A DNA stretch of 64,000 bases from Micromonospora humi (GTDB lineage Bacteria > Actinomycetota > Actinomycetes > Mycobacteriales > Micromonosporaceae): the NCBI RefSeq assembly GCF_900090105.1, contig NZ_FMDM01000007.1, forward strand, positions 186,001-250,000, written 5' to 3'. A program made the position numbers and the translations under genes. The notes below the pieces were generated by a model. It was not told the DNA's origin. It saw nothing but the letters and a program-made list of their open reading frames with translations, and ran no database searches. Shown piece by piece: positions 45,297 through 55,699 of the stretch. Every line of letters starts with the position of its first letter. Position 1 is the first letter of the stretch.

Positions 45297-45351
45297 ACGA
45301 ATGCACCGAGCGCAGCGAGGGCCATGAGGGCATGACGAGGAAGGCACAGCA

Positions 45352-45355
<4 letters not shown>
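45293..45355 (+). CDS. tandem mini-ORF 4, coupled to ilvN
   Basis: 20 codons, ending TRKAQQ. Its TGA overlaps the ilvN ATG (ATGA, 45352-45355), so ilvN translation is linked to ilvB through four successive stop-start overlaps. The changed last codons come from the junction with the ilvN ribosome site AGGAAGG. Confidence 0.48.
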
Positions 45356-46939
<1,584 letters not shown>

Positions 46940-46950
46940 TCCGGCGCGCC

Positions 46951-46986
46951 GCGCGGCCCGACGCTCTCCCCGGCGTCGGGCCGCGC
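46951..46986 (+). terminator. hairpin terminator after ilvC
   Basis: A perfect 14-bp stem (46951-46964 with 46973-46986), 8-nt loop, no T-run. It also ends the converging TPR gene. Confidence 0.8.
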
Positions 46987-46990
46987 GCTG

Positions 46991-48808
46991 TCAGGGCGGG
47001 CCAGAGCGCTCGCCACCGACCGCCTTCTCGACGGCGGCGATCTCGTCCCGCACCCGCTCGGCCTCGGCCCTCCGGTCGAGCCGCCACAACGTGCCCCCGA
47101 GGTTGCGCAGCGGCGTGAGCAGCTCCGCCGCCTCGATCCGCGCCGGGTCGGCCCGCAGCAGGTCGAGGCACTCCCGGTAGATCTCCACCGCCTCCTCCAG
47201 CCGACCAAGGGCGTGTACCCGGTTGCCCAGGTTGCACAGCGCCTCGGCCAACCCCAGCCGGTAGGCCACCGGATCGTCGGCGAACAGCTCCCGGCGGACG
47301 GCCACGCACTCGCGCAGCAGTTCGGCCGACCCGTGCGGATCACCGGCCAGGTTCACCGCCAGGGCCAGCGCGAAGAGGCACCCCCCGAGCAGGCCCCGGT
47401 ACGCCGGGTCCGCGCCGGCCAGCAACCGGGCCAGCTCGACTGCCTCCCGCCCGTCCGCCACCCCGCCCCCTTCCGTGCCGGACCCCGTCGGAACGTTTCC
47501 GGCCGGTCCGTCCGGCGGCGATGTCCCGTCCCGGAGCGGCAGCTCCGCCGTCGACGCGCCGGAGTCCGCGTCGGCCGGCGCCTCCGCCGCCGATCCGTGG
47601 GAGTCCGCGTCGGCCGGTGGTTCGGACACGGCCAGCGCGCAGCGGATCAGCAGGGCGCGGGCCAGCCGGGGGCGCCAGACCTCCGGAAGCCGCTCGACGT
47701 GCTCCCGGCAGATCGGAAGGGCCTCGGCCAGCAGGACGCCGACCGCCGCCCGCTCCTCGGCCGCGAGCCGCAGGTCGAGCAGGTCGAGCAGTGCCCGGGC
47801 CAGGAGATCGTCGTGGCCGTTGCGGGCGAGCGACGCCGCCTCGGTCAGATGAGCGGTCGCCTGGTCCGGCCGGCCAGCCCGGGCGGTCAGGTCGCCGAGA
47901 ACGAGCAGCCCGTGGGCCAGTTCGGCGCGGGAGCCGGGCCTTCCGGCCGCCACCAGCGCCCGCCGGTCGTCGACCGCCTGCTCCGCCAGCCGCACGGCCG
48001 CCTCCGGATCGCCCAGCTGCGCCCGGCACTCCGCCTCGATCAGCACGGCCCGGGCCAGCAGCGGTCGCCCCTGCCCCGGCAGGAACCGGCCCAAGGTCTC
48101 CCGGTCGACGCGGGACCCCTCGATCAGGTCGAGGGCTTCGCGCACCGGCCCGGTGACCGACAGTCCCTGGGCGAGGTCCGTCGCGGCGGACACGGCGAGG
48201 GACGTCCACTGGAGCCGCCGGTAGGCGGAGAGGCTCCGGTGCAGTTCCAGCGCCTCCCGTCGGACGGTGTTCGCCTCCTCCGTCCGGCCCAGCGCCTCCT
48301 TGACGTCACCGATCGTCAGTAGCGCCCGCGCCAGCCGCATCCGCTCCATCGGGCGCAGCGGTCCGCAGGCGCGCCACGTCGATCGGGCCCGCAGCGCCAA
48401 CCTGAGCGCCTCCCGCACCTCCCCGCGCAGGTGGAGGTTGAGCGCGAGGAGTCCGCGAGCGGTGGCGAGCACCACCAGCGCCGACCGGTCGTCGGTGTCC
48501 TCGACGTACCCGATCGCCTCCCGGAGCTGGTCGATCGCCTCGGTTGCAGGGGCGCCGTCGGGGGCGACGGCCCGGGCCGTCAGGGCCCGGGCCAGGGCGA
48601 CCCGGTGCTGGTCCGGCCGCTCGGCGGCCAGTCGCCGGCAGAGCACCACCGCCTCCCGGGCCGCCGCGGCGCGCCGGGCGTCCGACCCCGGCAACCCGCT
48701 CACCTGATGGGACCGGGTGACCAAGACCTCGGCCAGCCCTGGCCCCCAGCGCTGCGGGCCGAGTCGGGCCAACGGTCGTAACAGCGCGATCCGGACCACG
48801 AGCGACAT
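46991..48808 (-). CDS. TPR-repeat protein
   Basis: 605 residues, almost wholly helical, with many 34-residue-type repeats such as EALRLALRARSTWRACG, AVRLAEQAVDDRRAL and LCNLGNRVHALGRLEEAVEIYRECLDLLRADP. An acidic, Asp/Ser/Ala-rich low-complexity insert lies at about residues 425-470. There is no signal peptide and no catalytic domain; the hydrophobic start MSLVVRIALLRPL is too short for a clear membrane helix. It resembles the TPR scaffolds often fused to CHAT or NB-ARC proteins, but stands alone here. ATG 48808 follows GGGGAGGGAG. Function unknown. Confidence 0.75.
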   Translation of the reverse strand: MSLVVRIALLRPLARLGPQRWGPGLAEVLVTRSHQVSGLPGSDARRAAAAREAVVLCRRLAAERPDQHRVALARALTARAVAPDGAPATEAIDQLREAIGYVEDTDDRSALVVLATARGLLALNLHLRGEVREALRLALRARSTWRACGPLRPMERMRLARALLTIGDVKEALGRTEEANTVRREALELHRSLSAYRRLQWTSLAVSAATDLAQGLSVTGPVREALDLIEGSRVDRETLGRFLPGQGRPLLARAVLIEAECRAQLGDPEAAVRLAEQAVDDRRALVAAGRPGSRAELAHGLLVLGDLTARAGRPDQATAHLTEAASLARNGHDDLLARALLDLLDLRLAAEERAAVGVLLAEALPICREHVERLPEVWRPRLARALLIRCALAVSEPPADADSHGSAAEAPADADSGASTAELPLRDGTSPPDGPAGNVPTGSGTEGGGVADGREAVELARLLAGADPAYRGLLGGCLFALALAVNLAGDPHGSAELLRECVAVRRELFADDPVAYRLGLAEALCNLGNRVHALGRLEEAVEIYRECLDLLRADPARIEAAELLTPLRNLGGTLWRLDRRAEAERVRDEIAAVEKAVGGERSGPP

Positions 48809-48956
48809 CAGCGGCTCCCTCCCCGTGCCGGTGCTGGTTCCGTTGTACGGGGGCGTCGCCAGTCGCCGCGCACGTGAACGGCGGATGTCGGGCGTGCGAC
48901 GTGCTGTGTGAGGGCGCTCACCCGGCAGTCCGGGACCCGGAGGGCGGACCGCCCCC

Positions 48957-48962
48957 TACCAT
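48957..48962 (+). promoter_or_regulatory. -10 box upstream of serA
   Basis: TACCAT, exactly seven bases before a GTG (48970) that is in frame with serA. The annotated serA start is 105 bases further on. Confidence 0.45.
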
Positions 48963-49074
48963 CCTTGGTGTGGTGCCCCGGCGCACCCGACGGCCATGGC
49001 ACGGATCGGCGCAGGGCGCAGCGCGGCGTCCCGACGCCCCAGGCCGAACCGACACCGAGCGTCTACGAGGACCG

Positions 49075-50673
49075 ATGAATCCTGTCGTACTGATCGCCGA
49101 AGAACTCGCCCCCGCCGCCATCGAGGTGCTCGCCCACGACTTCGACGTGCGCCACGTGGACGGCACCGACCGCCCGGCTCTGCTCTCCGCCCTCTCCGAG
49201 GCCGACGCGGTGATCGTACGCAGCGCCACCCAGATCGACGCCGAGGCGATCGCCGCGGCGCCCCGGCTGAAGGTGGTCGCCCGGGCCGGCGTCGGCCTGG
49301 ACAACGTCGAGGTGCCCGCCGCCACCGCGCGGGGTGTCATGGTGGTCAACGCTCCCACCTCCAACATCGTGTCCGCGGCGGAGCAGGCCGTCGCGCTGCT
49401 GCTCGCGGTGGCCCGCAACACCGCCAGCGCCAGTGCCGCGCTGAAGGCCGGCGAGTGGAAGCGGTCCAAGTACACCGGGGTGGAGCTGCAGGGCAAGACC
49501 GTCGGCGTGGTCGGCCTCGGCCGCATCGGCGTGCTGTTCGCCCAGCGCATCGCCGCGTTCGGCACCCGGCTGATCGCGTACGACCCGTACATCCAGCCGG
49601 CCCGCGCCGCGCAGCTCGGCGTACGCCTGGTCGGCCTGGAGGAGCTGCTGCGGGAGGCCGACTTCATCTCGATCCACCTGCCGAAGACGCCGGAGACGGT
49701 GGGCCTGATCGGCGAGAAGGAGCTGGCGGTCGTCAAGCCGGGCGTCCGGATCGTCAACGCCGCCCGGGGCGGCCTGGTCGACGAGCAGGCGCTCGCGGAC
49801 GCGATCGCCGAGGGCCGGGTCGCCGGCGCCGGCATCGACGTCTACGCGAAGGAGCCGTGCACCTCGTCGCCGCTGTTCGCGTTCGACAACGTGGTGGCCA
49901 CCCCGCACCTGGGCGCCTCCACGAACGAGGCGCAGGACAAGGCGGGCCTCGCGGTGGCGAAGAGCGTCAAGCTCGCGCTCCAGGGCGAGTTCGTGCCGGA
50001 CGCGGTGAACGTGCAGGCCGGCGGCGTCGTCGCCGAGGACGTCCGCCCGCTGCTGCCGCTGGCCGAGAAGCTGGGCCGGGCCTTCACCGCCCTCGCCGGT
50101 GGGGTGGCCGCCAGCGTGACCGTCGAGGTGCGCGGCGAGATCGCCGGCCACGACGTGTCGGTGCTGAAGCTCGCCGCCACCAAGGGCCTGTTCAGCTCCG
50201 TGGTGGAGGAGCAGGTCACCTACGTCAACGCGCCGCACCTGGCCGCCGAGCGGGGCGTCGAGGTCACCCTGGCCACGCCGGCCGAGACCGTCGACCACCC
50301 GAACCTGGTGACGGTGCGTGGCGCGCTGCCGGACGGGCGGACCGTCCGGGTCTCCGGCACGGTGGCCCACACCGGCGCCCGCGACGTGCTCAAGCTGACC
50401 GAGGTGGACGGCTTCGACGTGGAGATCGGCGCGGAGGGCATCCTGGTCTTCCTGCGCTACGTCGACCGGCCCGGCGTGGTCGGCACGGTCGGCACGCTGC
50501 TCGGCGAGGCCGGTGTCAACATCGCCGCCATGCAGGTGGCCCGGCGGGAGGCCGGCGGTGAGACGCTGATGACGCTCACCGTCGACCAGGCGCTCGGCGC
50601 CGACCTGCTCACCTCCGCCGCCGACTCGATCGGCGCGGTCGCGGCCAGCGCGGCCGACCTGCGCGACGAGTAG
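49075..50673 (+). CDS. serA: D-3-phosphoglycerate dehydrogenase
   Basis: 532 residues, the first step of serine synthesis. The NAD motif is VGVVGLGRIG, the catalytic Arg is in NAARGGLVDE and the His in TPHLGAST. An allosteric substrate-binding domain (about 315-455) and a C-terminal ACT domain (ILVFLRYVDRPGVVGTVGTLLG) give the long mycobacterial-type enzyme, where serine is the feedback inhibitor. ATG 49075 has ACGAGG upstream and gives the usual PVVLIAEELAP N-terminus. An in-frame leaderless GTG at 48970 would add 35 Arg-rich residues that look noncoding. Confidence 0.96.
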   Translation: MNPVVLIAEELAPAAIEVLAHDFDVRHVDGTDRPALLSALSEADAVIVRSATQIDAEAIAAAPRLKVVARAGVGLDNVEVPAATARGVMVVNAPTSNIVSAAEQAVALLLAVARNTASASAALKAGEWKRSKYTGVELQGKTVGVVGLGRIGVLFAQRIAAFGTRLIAYDPYIQPARAAQLGVRLVGLEELLREADFISIHLPKTPETVGLIGEKELAVVKPGVRIVNAARGGLVDEQALADAIAEGRVAGAGIDVYAKEPCTSSPLFAFDNVVATPHLGASTNEAQDKAGLAVAKSVKLALQGEFVPDAVNVQAGGVVAEDVRPLLPLAEKLGRAFTALAGGVAASVTVEVRGEIAGHDVSVLKLAATKGLFSSVVEEQVTYVNAPHLAAERGVEVTLATPAETVDHPNLVTVRGALPDGRTVRVSGTVAHTGARDVLKLTEVDGFDVEIGAEGILVFLRYVDRPGVVGTVGTLLGEAGVNIAAMQVARREAGGETLMTLTVDQALGADLLTSAADSIGAVAASAADLRDE

Positions 50674-50690
50674 TCCGGACAGGACGATCG

Positions 50691-50716
50691 GGGCCCGGCC
50701 GGTCACGGCCGGGCCC
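50691..50716 (+). terminator. hairpin terminator after serA
   Basis: GGGCCCGGCCG pairs with CGGCCGGGCCC, an 11-bp stem with a GTCA loop, 18 bases after the serA stop. Confidence 0.8.
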
Positions 50717-50760
50717 TTCGTCGTGCGCTGCCGGGCGGGGGACCGCGGTGACCGCGCCGG

Positions 50761-51117
50761 TCAGGCGCGGACGCGGGCCGGCGGCGGGTAGACCGAGCCG
50801 TCCTGCGCGTCGAAGAGCATCAGGTCGTGCTCGCCGGCCAGCCGCTCGATGTCCAGCAGGACCTGGTCCGGGCACGTGGGATGCAGGTTCATCTCGACGT
50901 GGTCGGCGGCCGCGTGCAGCGGCGCCACCTCCCACGGGGTGTCCGGCCGGGCCGGACGGTCGGGATAGCTCGCCGTGATCGCCCGGTAGAAGCCGACCAC
51001 CCGGGGGTCGGGGTGCTGCTCGCCGTGCCACCCCTCGCGGCACTGCCGCACCGCCGCCCGCACCTGCTCCGGTGTCGCCCCGTTCGGCAGGGCCCACACG
51101 CTCAGATCGAAACTCAC
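50761..51117 (-). CDS. hypothetical cytoplasmic protein
   Basis: 118 residues. It begins SFDLSVWALPNGATPEQVRAA and contains HVEMNLHPTCPDQVLLDIERLAGEHDLMLFD. No signal peptide, membrane segment or recognised catalytic motif. Short proteins with this FDLxVW start are common in actinobacteria and lack a known role. GTG 51117 fits the start of conserved-looking sequence, and CACGCT lies seven bases before it on the minus strand. The much longer open frame behind it runs through the ApbE gene and is discounted. Confidence 0.65.
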   Translation of the reverse strand: MSFDLSVWALPNGATPEQVRAAVRQCREGWHGEQHPDPRVVGFYRAITASYPDRPARPDTPWEVAPLHAAADHVEMNLHPTCPDQVLLDIERLAGEHDLMLFDAQDGSVYPPPARVRA

Positions 51118-51451
51118 GGCGGACAGCGTGCCATCCCGGCCGGCCCGCGTCACTTCTGCCCCACCTCGGGGATTCACCTGCTGATTGTTGACACGGTGAC
51201 GATGGGTCCGCTGTGGAGACTCTTGCGTCGAGTTGCGTCGATTCGCTAGCGTACCGGTGCGGTGCACGGCTGAGTCGATTTCCCGGCCCGTCTTCGGGTG
51301 GCGTGGTCGGGCGTCCGACCTGTCGGCCCGCACCCCTCGATTGCGCGAGCCACGCGCATTCGTCGCTGACCGGCCCCCACGGTCGTTGCCGAGACCGCGG
51401 GGGCCGATCGCGGCCCACGCCCCGGATGCGAGAGCGGGACGTCGCCGCGCG
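51118..51451. other. gene-free stretch between two minus-strand genes
   Basis: 334 bases with no open frame that looks coding. It contains TTGACA (51188-51193) without a convincing -10, a direct repeat of TTGCGTCGA near 51223-51240, and otherwise nothing recognisable. Confidence 0.6.
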
Positions 51452-52324
51452 TCAGCGGCGGCGGTGCGCGAAGAGCGCGCGGTAGTCCGATCCGTCGCGG
51501 AACCAGGCCAGGCCGGCCGGGCCGGCGGCGTAGAGCGCGGTGGCGTAGGCGTCGGCGACGGCCAGGTCCGGGCCGACCACGGTGGCGGCCACCAGCCGGT
51601 CGGTCGGCTCGCCGGTGTGCGGGTCGACGACGTGCCCACGCCGCCCGGTGACCCCGGAGGTGCCCACCGCACCGGCGGTCATCTCCAGCACCAGCGGGGC
51701 CCGGCGCGCCTCGGTGGGGTGGTGCACCGCGACCCGCCACGGGCCGCCGTGCGCGGCGTGTCCGCGTACCGTCAGGTCGGCGCCGCTGAGCACGGCGTAG
51801 TCGTGGATGCCGGCGGCGCGCAACCGCGCCGCGGCCCGCTCCACCGCCCAGCCGCCGAGCAGGCCGCCCGGGTCGAAGCCGCCCGGCACCGCCCACGCGT
51901 CGAACCACCCGTCGGTCGCCGCCCGCATCGCCGCGCAGCGATCGACCAGGTCGGCCAGCGGTGGGTACGAGTCGGGGCTGATCTCGTCGCGGCGCAGTCG
52001 CGACACCAGGCTGCCCGGCTGGTTGGGGCCGTAGGTGAGGTCGACGGCGCGCAGCTCGGCCACGGCGTCGCGGAGCGCCTCGCCGACGCCCCGGTGGCCG
52101 AACCAGTCGGGCGCGTTGAGCAGCAGCGTGTATTCCGCGGTGGTGGTGCTCACCGTGTGCCGGACGCTGATCCGGTCCCCGGCGGCGGTCCCGTCCCGTT
52201 CCACCCGGTGGCTGCGGGCGCCGAGGCGCAGGTCGGGGCGGGGCTGGCGGAACGCGGACTGGTCGACCCAGCGGGTCCGGGGTTGCTCGTCCGCCCAGTG
52301 CGTCCGCCGCTGGTCGATCCGCAT
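51452..52324 (-). CDS. FAD:protein FMN transferase (ApbE family)
   Basis: 290 residues. ApbE enzymes attach FMN covalently to a Ser or Thr of flavoproteins, with magnesium. Family features seen: VSRLRRDE, FDAWAVPGGFDPGGLLGGWAVERAAARLR, GIHDYAVLSGADLTVRG, a C-terminal VTGRRGHVVDPHTGEP, and ATVVGPDLAVADAYATALYAAG. There is no clear signal peptide, unlike the exported members. ATG 52324 has GAGGGGGCGGG upstream. The open frame continues to 52549 but that part would collide with the leuB start and does not look conserved. No target flavoprotein is adjacent. Confidence 0.83.
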   Translation of the reverse strand: MRIDQRRTHWADEQPRTRWVDQSAFRQPRPDLRLGARSHRVERDGTAAGDRISVRHTVSTTTAEYTLLLNAPDWFGHRGVGEALRDAVAELRAVDLTYGPNQPGSLVSRLRRDEISPDSYPPLADLVDRCAAMRAATDGWFDAWAVPGGFDPGGLLGGWAVERAAARLRAAGIHDYAVLSGADLTVRGHAAHGGPWRVAVHHPTEARRAPLVLEMTAGAVGTSGVTGRRGHVVDPHTGEPTDRLVAATVVGPDLAVADAYATALYAAGPAGLAWFRDGSDYRALFAHRRR

Positions 52325-52542
52325 GACACCCGCCCCCTCGCTGGCCGCCGCCGCGTCGCGGCGATGCCGGTCCCGGCCCCCGTCGACCCGGTCGTCCTGA
52401 CCATAGGCAGTGGAGATGACCGCACCATGAATGCCGGCTGGGAGCCTCCTGTGCGTCGGGCTTCCCGCATTCTGGAAGACTCGTACCGGGAGACGGGACG
52501 GCGACGTACCGTTGCGCAGAACGACGAGGTGAGGAGCGCCAG

Positions 52543-53574
52543 GTGGCACGCATCGCGGTGGTGGCCGGCGACGGCATCGGTCCCGAGGTGGTGGGTCAGG
52601 CCCGCAAGGTCCTCGACGCGGTGCTGCCCGGGATCGAGGCCACCGGGTACGACCTGGGCGCGGCGCGCTGGCACCGCACCGGCGAGGTGCTGCCCGACTC
52701 CGTCCTCGACGAGTTGGCCGGCCACGACGCCATCCTGCTCGGGGCGGTCGGCGACCCGACCGTGCCGCCGGGTGTGCTGGAGCGCGGCCTGCTGCTCAAG
52801 CTCCGGTTCGCCTTCGACCAGTACGTCAACCTCCGCCCGTCCCGGCTCTGGCCCGGCGTGACCGGCCCGCTGGCCGCGGTGAAGCCCGGCGAGGTGGACC
52901 TCGTGGTGGTCCGCGAGGGCACCGAGGGGCTGTACGCGGGCGCCGGCGGCAGCCTGCACCGGGGCACCCCGGCCGAGGTGGCCACCGAGGAGAGCCTGAA
53001 CACCCGGCACGGCGTGGAGCGGGTGATCCGCGACGCGTTCGCCCGGGCCGCCCGCCGGGAGCGGCGCAAGGTGACGCTGGTGCACAAGACCAACGTGCTC
53101 ACCCACGCCGGCTCGCTCTGGTCCCGGGCCTTCGCCGAGGTGGCCGCCGAGCACCCGGACGTGACCACGGAATACCAGCACGTCGACGCCGCGGCGATGT
53201 TCCTGGTGACCAACCCGTCCCGCTACGACGTCGTGGTCACCGACAACCTCTTCGGCGACATCCTCACCGACATCGCCGCGGCGGTGACCGGTGGCATCGG
53301 GCTGGCCGCCAGCGGTTGCATCAACCCGGAGGGGCGCTACCCGTCGATGTTCGAGCCGGTGCACGGCTCCGCGCCGGACATCGCCGGCAAGGGCGTCGCC
53401 GACCCGGTGGCCGCCGTGCTCTCCGCCGCGCTGCTGCTCGACCAGCTCGGCCACGCCGAGGCCGCCGCGCGGGTCACCGCCGCCGTGGCCGCCGAGCTGG
53501 CCGGGCGTACGCCCGGGGCGCCGTTGCGCACCGAGGAGGTCGGCGACCGCCTCGCCGCCCACGCCGTAGCCTGA
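52543..53574 (+). CDS. leuB: 3-isopropylmalate dehydrogenase
   Basis: 343 residues. It oxidises and decarboxylates 3-isopropylmalate in leucine synthesis; together with CimA products, the same enzyme type can also act on methylmalate toward isoleucine. It starts [23 protein letters not shown]. The active-site region has [20 protein letters not shown], and [23 protein letters not shown] with metal-binding aspartates; the NAD loop is [19 protein letters not shown] 52543 follows GAGGTGAGGAGC. The serA to leuB order matches mycobacteria, with two minus-strand genes inserted. Confidence 0.95.
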   Translation: MARIAVVAGDGIGPEVVGQARKVLDAVLPGIEATGYDLGAARWHRTGEVLPDSVLDELAGHDAILLGAVGDPTVPPGVLERGLLLKLRFAFDQYVNLRPSRLWPGVTGPLAAVKPGEVDLVVVREGTEGLYAGAGGSLHRGTPAEVATEESLNTRHGVERVIRDAFARAARRERRKVTLVHKTNVLTHAGSLWSRAFAEVAAEHPDVTTEYQHVDAAAMFLVTNPSRYDVVVTDNLFGDILTDIAAAVTGGIGLAASGCINPEGRYPSMFEPVHGSAPDIAGKGVADPVAAVLSAALLLDQLGHAEAAARVTAAVAAELAGRTPGAPLRTEEVGDRLAAHAVA

Positions 53575-53575
53575 C

Positions 53576-53598
53576 CCGGGCCGGCTTCCCTGGCCCGG
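53576..53598 (+). terminator. weak hairpin after leuB
   Basis: CCGGGCC (53576-53582) pairs with GGCCCGG (53592-53598), 7 bp with a 9-nt loop, starting just after the leuB stop. Confidence 0.4.
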
Positions 53599-53695
53599 TC
53601 ACGGGCCGCCAGACCCGTTCCCGGGCCCGCTCCACCGCCGGCGCGGGGGCGGAGCTATCCGCTGAACGACCGTTCGGGGTAAGTTTCTGGCACCA

Positions 53696-53752
53696 GTGAC
53701 GTCGGCGTGCGATCTCGCATGCCGTGGGACCGCAGGGAGGTCAGCGCGATGA
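53696..53752 (+). CDS. possible upstream mini-ORF coupled to ilvE
   Basis: 18 codons beginning GTG ([11 protein letters not shown]...). TAAGTT lies ten bases before it. Its TGA overlaps the ilvE ATG (ATGA). It is poor in branched-chain codons and has no following terminator, so it is not an attenuator peptide of the ilvB type. It may be chance. Confidence 0.25.
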   Translation: MTSACDLACRGTAGRSAR

Positions 53753-54846
53753 GCGGTGGTGACAAGCTCGATTTCGAGATCCGTCCGAATCCCGCGCCGG
53801 TATCCGCCGCCGACCGGGCCGCCCTGCTGGCGAACCCGGGCTTCGGTCGGGTGTTCACCGACCACATGGTCACCGTCCGCTACGCCGAGGGCAAGGGCTG
53901 GTACGACGCCCGGGTCGAGGCGCGCGCGCCGATCCCGATGGACCCGGCGGCGGCGGTGTTGCACTACGCGCAGGAGATCTTCGAGGGACTGAAGGCGTAC
54001 CGCACCGGCGACGGGTCGGTCACCATGTTCCGCCCGGAGGCCAACGCGGCCCGGTTCGTGGCGTCCGCCCGGCGGCTGGCCATGCCGGAGCTGCCGCCGG
54101 AGACGTTCGTGGACTCGCTGCGCAAGCTGGTCGAGATCGACCGGGAGTGGATCCCGGAGCACGAGGACGCCAGCCTCTACCTGCGTCCGTTCATGTTCGC
54201 CAGCGAGGTCTTCCTCGGGGTGCGCCCGGCCAACGAATACCTCTACTGCGTCATCGCGTCGCCGGCCGGCGCCTACTTCGCCGGTGGGGTGAAGCCGGTG
54301 ACGGTCTGGGTCTCCCCGGACTACACCCGGGCGGCGCCCGGCGGCACCGGCGCGGCCAAGTGCGGCGGCAACTACGCCGCCTCGCTGGCGGCCCAGGCCG
54401 AGGCGATCGAGGCCGGCTGCGACCAGGTGGTCTTCCTGGACGCGGTGGAGCGACGGTACGTCGACGAGTTGGGCGGCATGAACGTCTTCTTCGTCTACGA
54501 CGACGGCACGCTGGTCACGCCGCCGCTGGGCGGCACCATCCTGCCGGGCATCACCCGCGACGCGGTGCTGACCCTGGCCGCCGAGGCCGGGCACGAGGTG
54601 CGGGAGCAGCCGGTCAGCTTCGCCGACTGGCAGTCGGACGCGGCCAGCGGGCGGCTGCGTGAGGTGTTCGCCTGCGGCACCGCCGCCGTGGTCACCCCGA
54701 TCGGCGGCGTGAAGTTCCCGGACGGCGAGTTCCTGATCGGCGGCGGCGAGCCGGGCACCGTCACGATGGCACTGCGGCAGAAGCTCGTCGACATCCAGCG
54801 CGGTCGCGCCGAGGACCGCCACGGCTGGGTGACCAGCGTCCTCTGA
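53749..54846 (+). CDS. ilvE: branched-chain amino acid aminotransferase
   Basis: 365 residues, fold-type IV PLP enzyme that makes valine, leucine and isoleucine from their 2-oxo acids. The PLP Lys is Lys204 in [39 protein letters not shown] and the glycine-rich end [11 protein letters not shown] are family hallmarks. ATG 53749 follows GGGAGG; a GTG 42 bases earlier would add residues that do not match the family. It is followed by a 15-bp hairpin and lies between leuB and cimA, which act in the same pathway. Confidence 0.96.
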   Translation: MSGGDKLDFEIRPNPAPVSAADRAALLANPGFGRVFTDHMVTVRYAEGKGWYDARVEARAPIPMDPAAAVLHYAQEIFEGLKAYRTGDGSVTMFRPEANAARFVASARRLAMPELPPETFVDSLRKLVEIDREWIPEHEDASLYLRPFMFASEVFLGVRPANEYLYCVIASPAGAYFAGGVKPVTVWVSPDYTRAAPGGTGAAKCGGNYAASLAAQAEAIEAGCDQVVFLDAVERRYVDELGGMNVFFVYDDGTLVTPPLGGTILPGITRDAVLTLAAEAGHEVREQPVSFADWQSDAASGRLREVFACGTAAVVTPIGGVKFPDGEFLIGGGEPGTVTMALRQKLVDIQRGRAEDRHGWVTSVL

Positions 54847-54857
54847 CCGGCTCGACC

Positions 54858-54900
54858 GGCGCGGCCGGCCCCGTCCGTCGAGGAGGGGGCCGGCCGCGCC
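54858..54900. terminator. bidirectional terminator between ilvE and the phosphatase gene
   Basis: A perfect 15-bp GC stem (54858-54872 with 54886-54900) with a 13-nt loop between two converging genes. Confidence 0.85.
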
Positions 54901-54902
54901 GC

Positions 54903-55634
54903 TCATTCGAGCAGGTGGGCGCGGAGCGCGTCGAGCTGTTCGGCGGTGACGCCGGCGTGGGTCAGGTAGCCCTCGACCGAGCCGTGGCCGGCGCGCAACT
55001 CCGCGAGGAACAGCTCCATCGCCTCGGCGGGGGAGGCCAGGAACGGCGGCGGGGGCTCCTCGGCGTCCGGCAGGGTGGCCCGCACCCAGGCGCTGAACCG
55101 CTCGGACGCGGCGGTGCTCAACGCGTAGTCGGCGACGATGTCGTCGTCCGGCACGCCGAGCACGGCCAGCGTGAGCGCGCAGACGATGCCGGTGCGGTCC
55201 TTGCCGGCGACGCAGTGCACCACCACCGGCGCGTTGGCGCTGTCGGCGATCAGGCCGACCGCCTCGGCCAGCCCGGCCGTGCCGGTGCGGGCCAGGTCGG
55301 CGTAGCGGTCGGCGAGGTAGCGGGCCAGGCTGACCCCGGACGACGAGTATTGCCGGGCGGCCCAGTCCTCGTGCTCCGGGTGGATGTGCCGGTAGGTCAA
55401 CCCGTCGTAGGCGGGCACCCGGCCGTCGCGTTCCACCTCGGTGGGACGGCGCAGGTCGATCACCGTGCGGATGCCGAGCGCGGTGAACGCCGCCCGGTCG
55501 GTCTCGTCGATGCGGTGCAGCGAGTCGGAGCGGTAGAGCCGGCGGCGCCGGACGGCGCGCCCGTCGCGGGCGCGGTAGCCGCCGACGTCGCGGAAGTTGA
55601 ACAACGCGGGAAAGGGAGTCTCCGGGGCGTCCAC
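54903..55634 (-). CDS. tyrosine/serine phosphatase, Y_phosphatase3 family
   Basis: 243 residues. The N-terminal FNFRDVGGYRARDG and the P-loop HCVAGKDRTG (Cys-x5-Arg) are the signatures of the MptpB-like protein phosphatases that also hydrolyse phosphoinositides. There is no signal peptide. GTG 55634 is exactly seven bases after TACCGT on the minus strand; the ATG at 55664 would add ten residues, and the frame stays open much further but through other genes. A possible secreted effector role as in mycobacteria is not supported by anything here. Confidence 0.86.
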   Translation of the reverse strand: MDAPETPFPALFNFRDVGGYRARDGRAVRRRRLYRSDSLHRIDETDRAAFTALGIRTVIDLRRPTEVERDGRVPAYDGLTYRHIHPEHEDWAARQYSSSGVSLARYLADRYADLARTGTAGLAEAVGLIADSANAPVVVHCVAGKDRTGIVCALTLAVLGVPDDDIVADYALSTAASERFSAWVRATLPDAEEPPPPFLASPAEAMELFLAELRAGHGSVEGYLTHAGVTAEQLDALRAHLLE

Positions 55635-55641
55635 AGCTGAC

Positions 55642-55647
55642 ACGGTA
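55642..55647 (-). promoter_or_regulatory. leaderless -10 box of the phosphatase gene
   Basis: TACCGT on the minus strand, exactly seven bases before the GTG at 55634. Confidence 0.5.
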
Positions 55648-55699
55648 ACGGCCGGCGGCGGCATCGGTGTGCCCCCGCCGGCCGTGGCCGGTGCTGGTG

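Larger units (their letters stand above)
45125..45351 (+). repeat. 59-bp tandem repeat between ilvB and ilvN
   Basis: Four head-to-tail copies; the first is 50 bp because nine bases are missing, the others are 59 bp. The copies are nearly identical, with changes only at the end of the last one (GCACAGCA in place of GTGCAGTC). Each contains an AGGAAGG ribosome site and an ATG. Confidence 0.95.

Noticed and set aside
45125..45351. CRISPR array
   Set aside because: Units are contiguous with no unique spacers, and each encodes an ORF; no cas genes are present.
51188..51193. TTGACA as a promoter in the 51118-51451 gap
   Set aside because: No -10 at 16-18 bp, and the next plus-strand gene is over 1.3 kb away.
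52325..52549. Longer ApbE with 75 more residues
   Set aside because: The extra part lacks a signal peptide or conserved sequence and overlaps the leuB start; ATG 52324 has a ribosome site.
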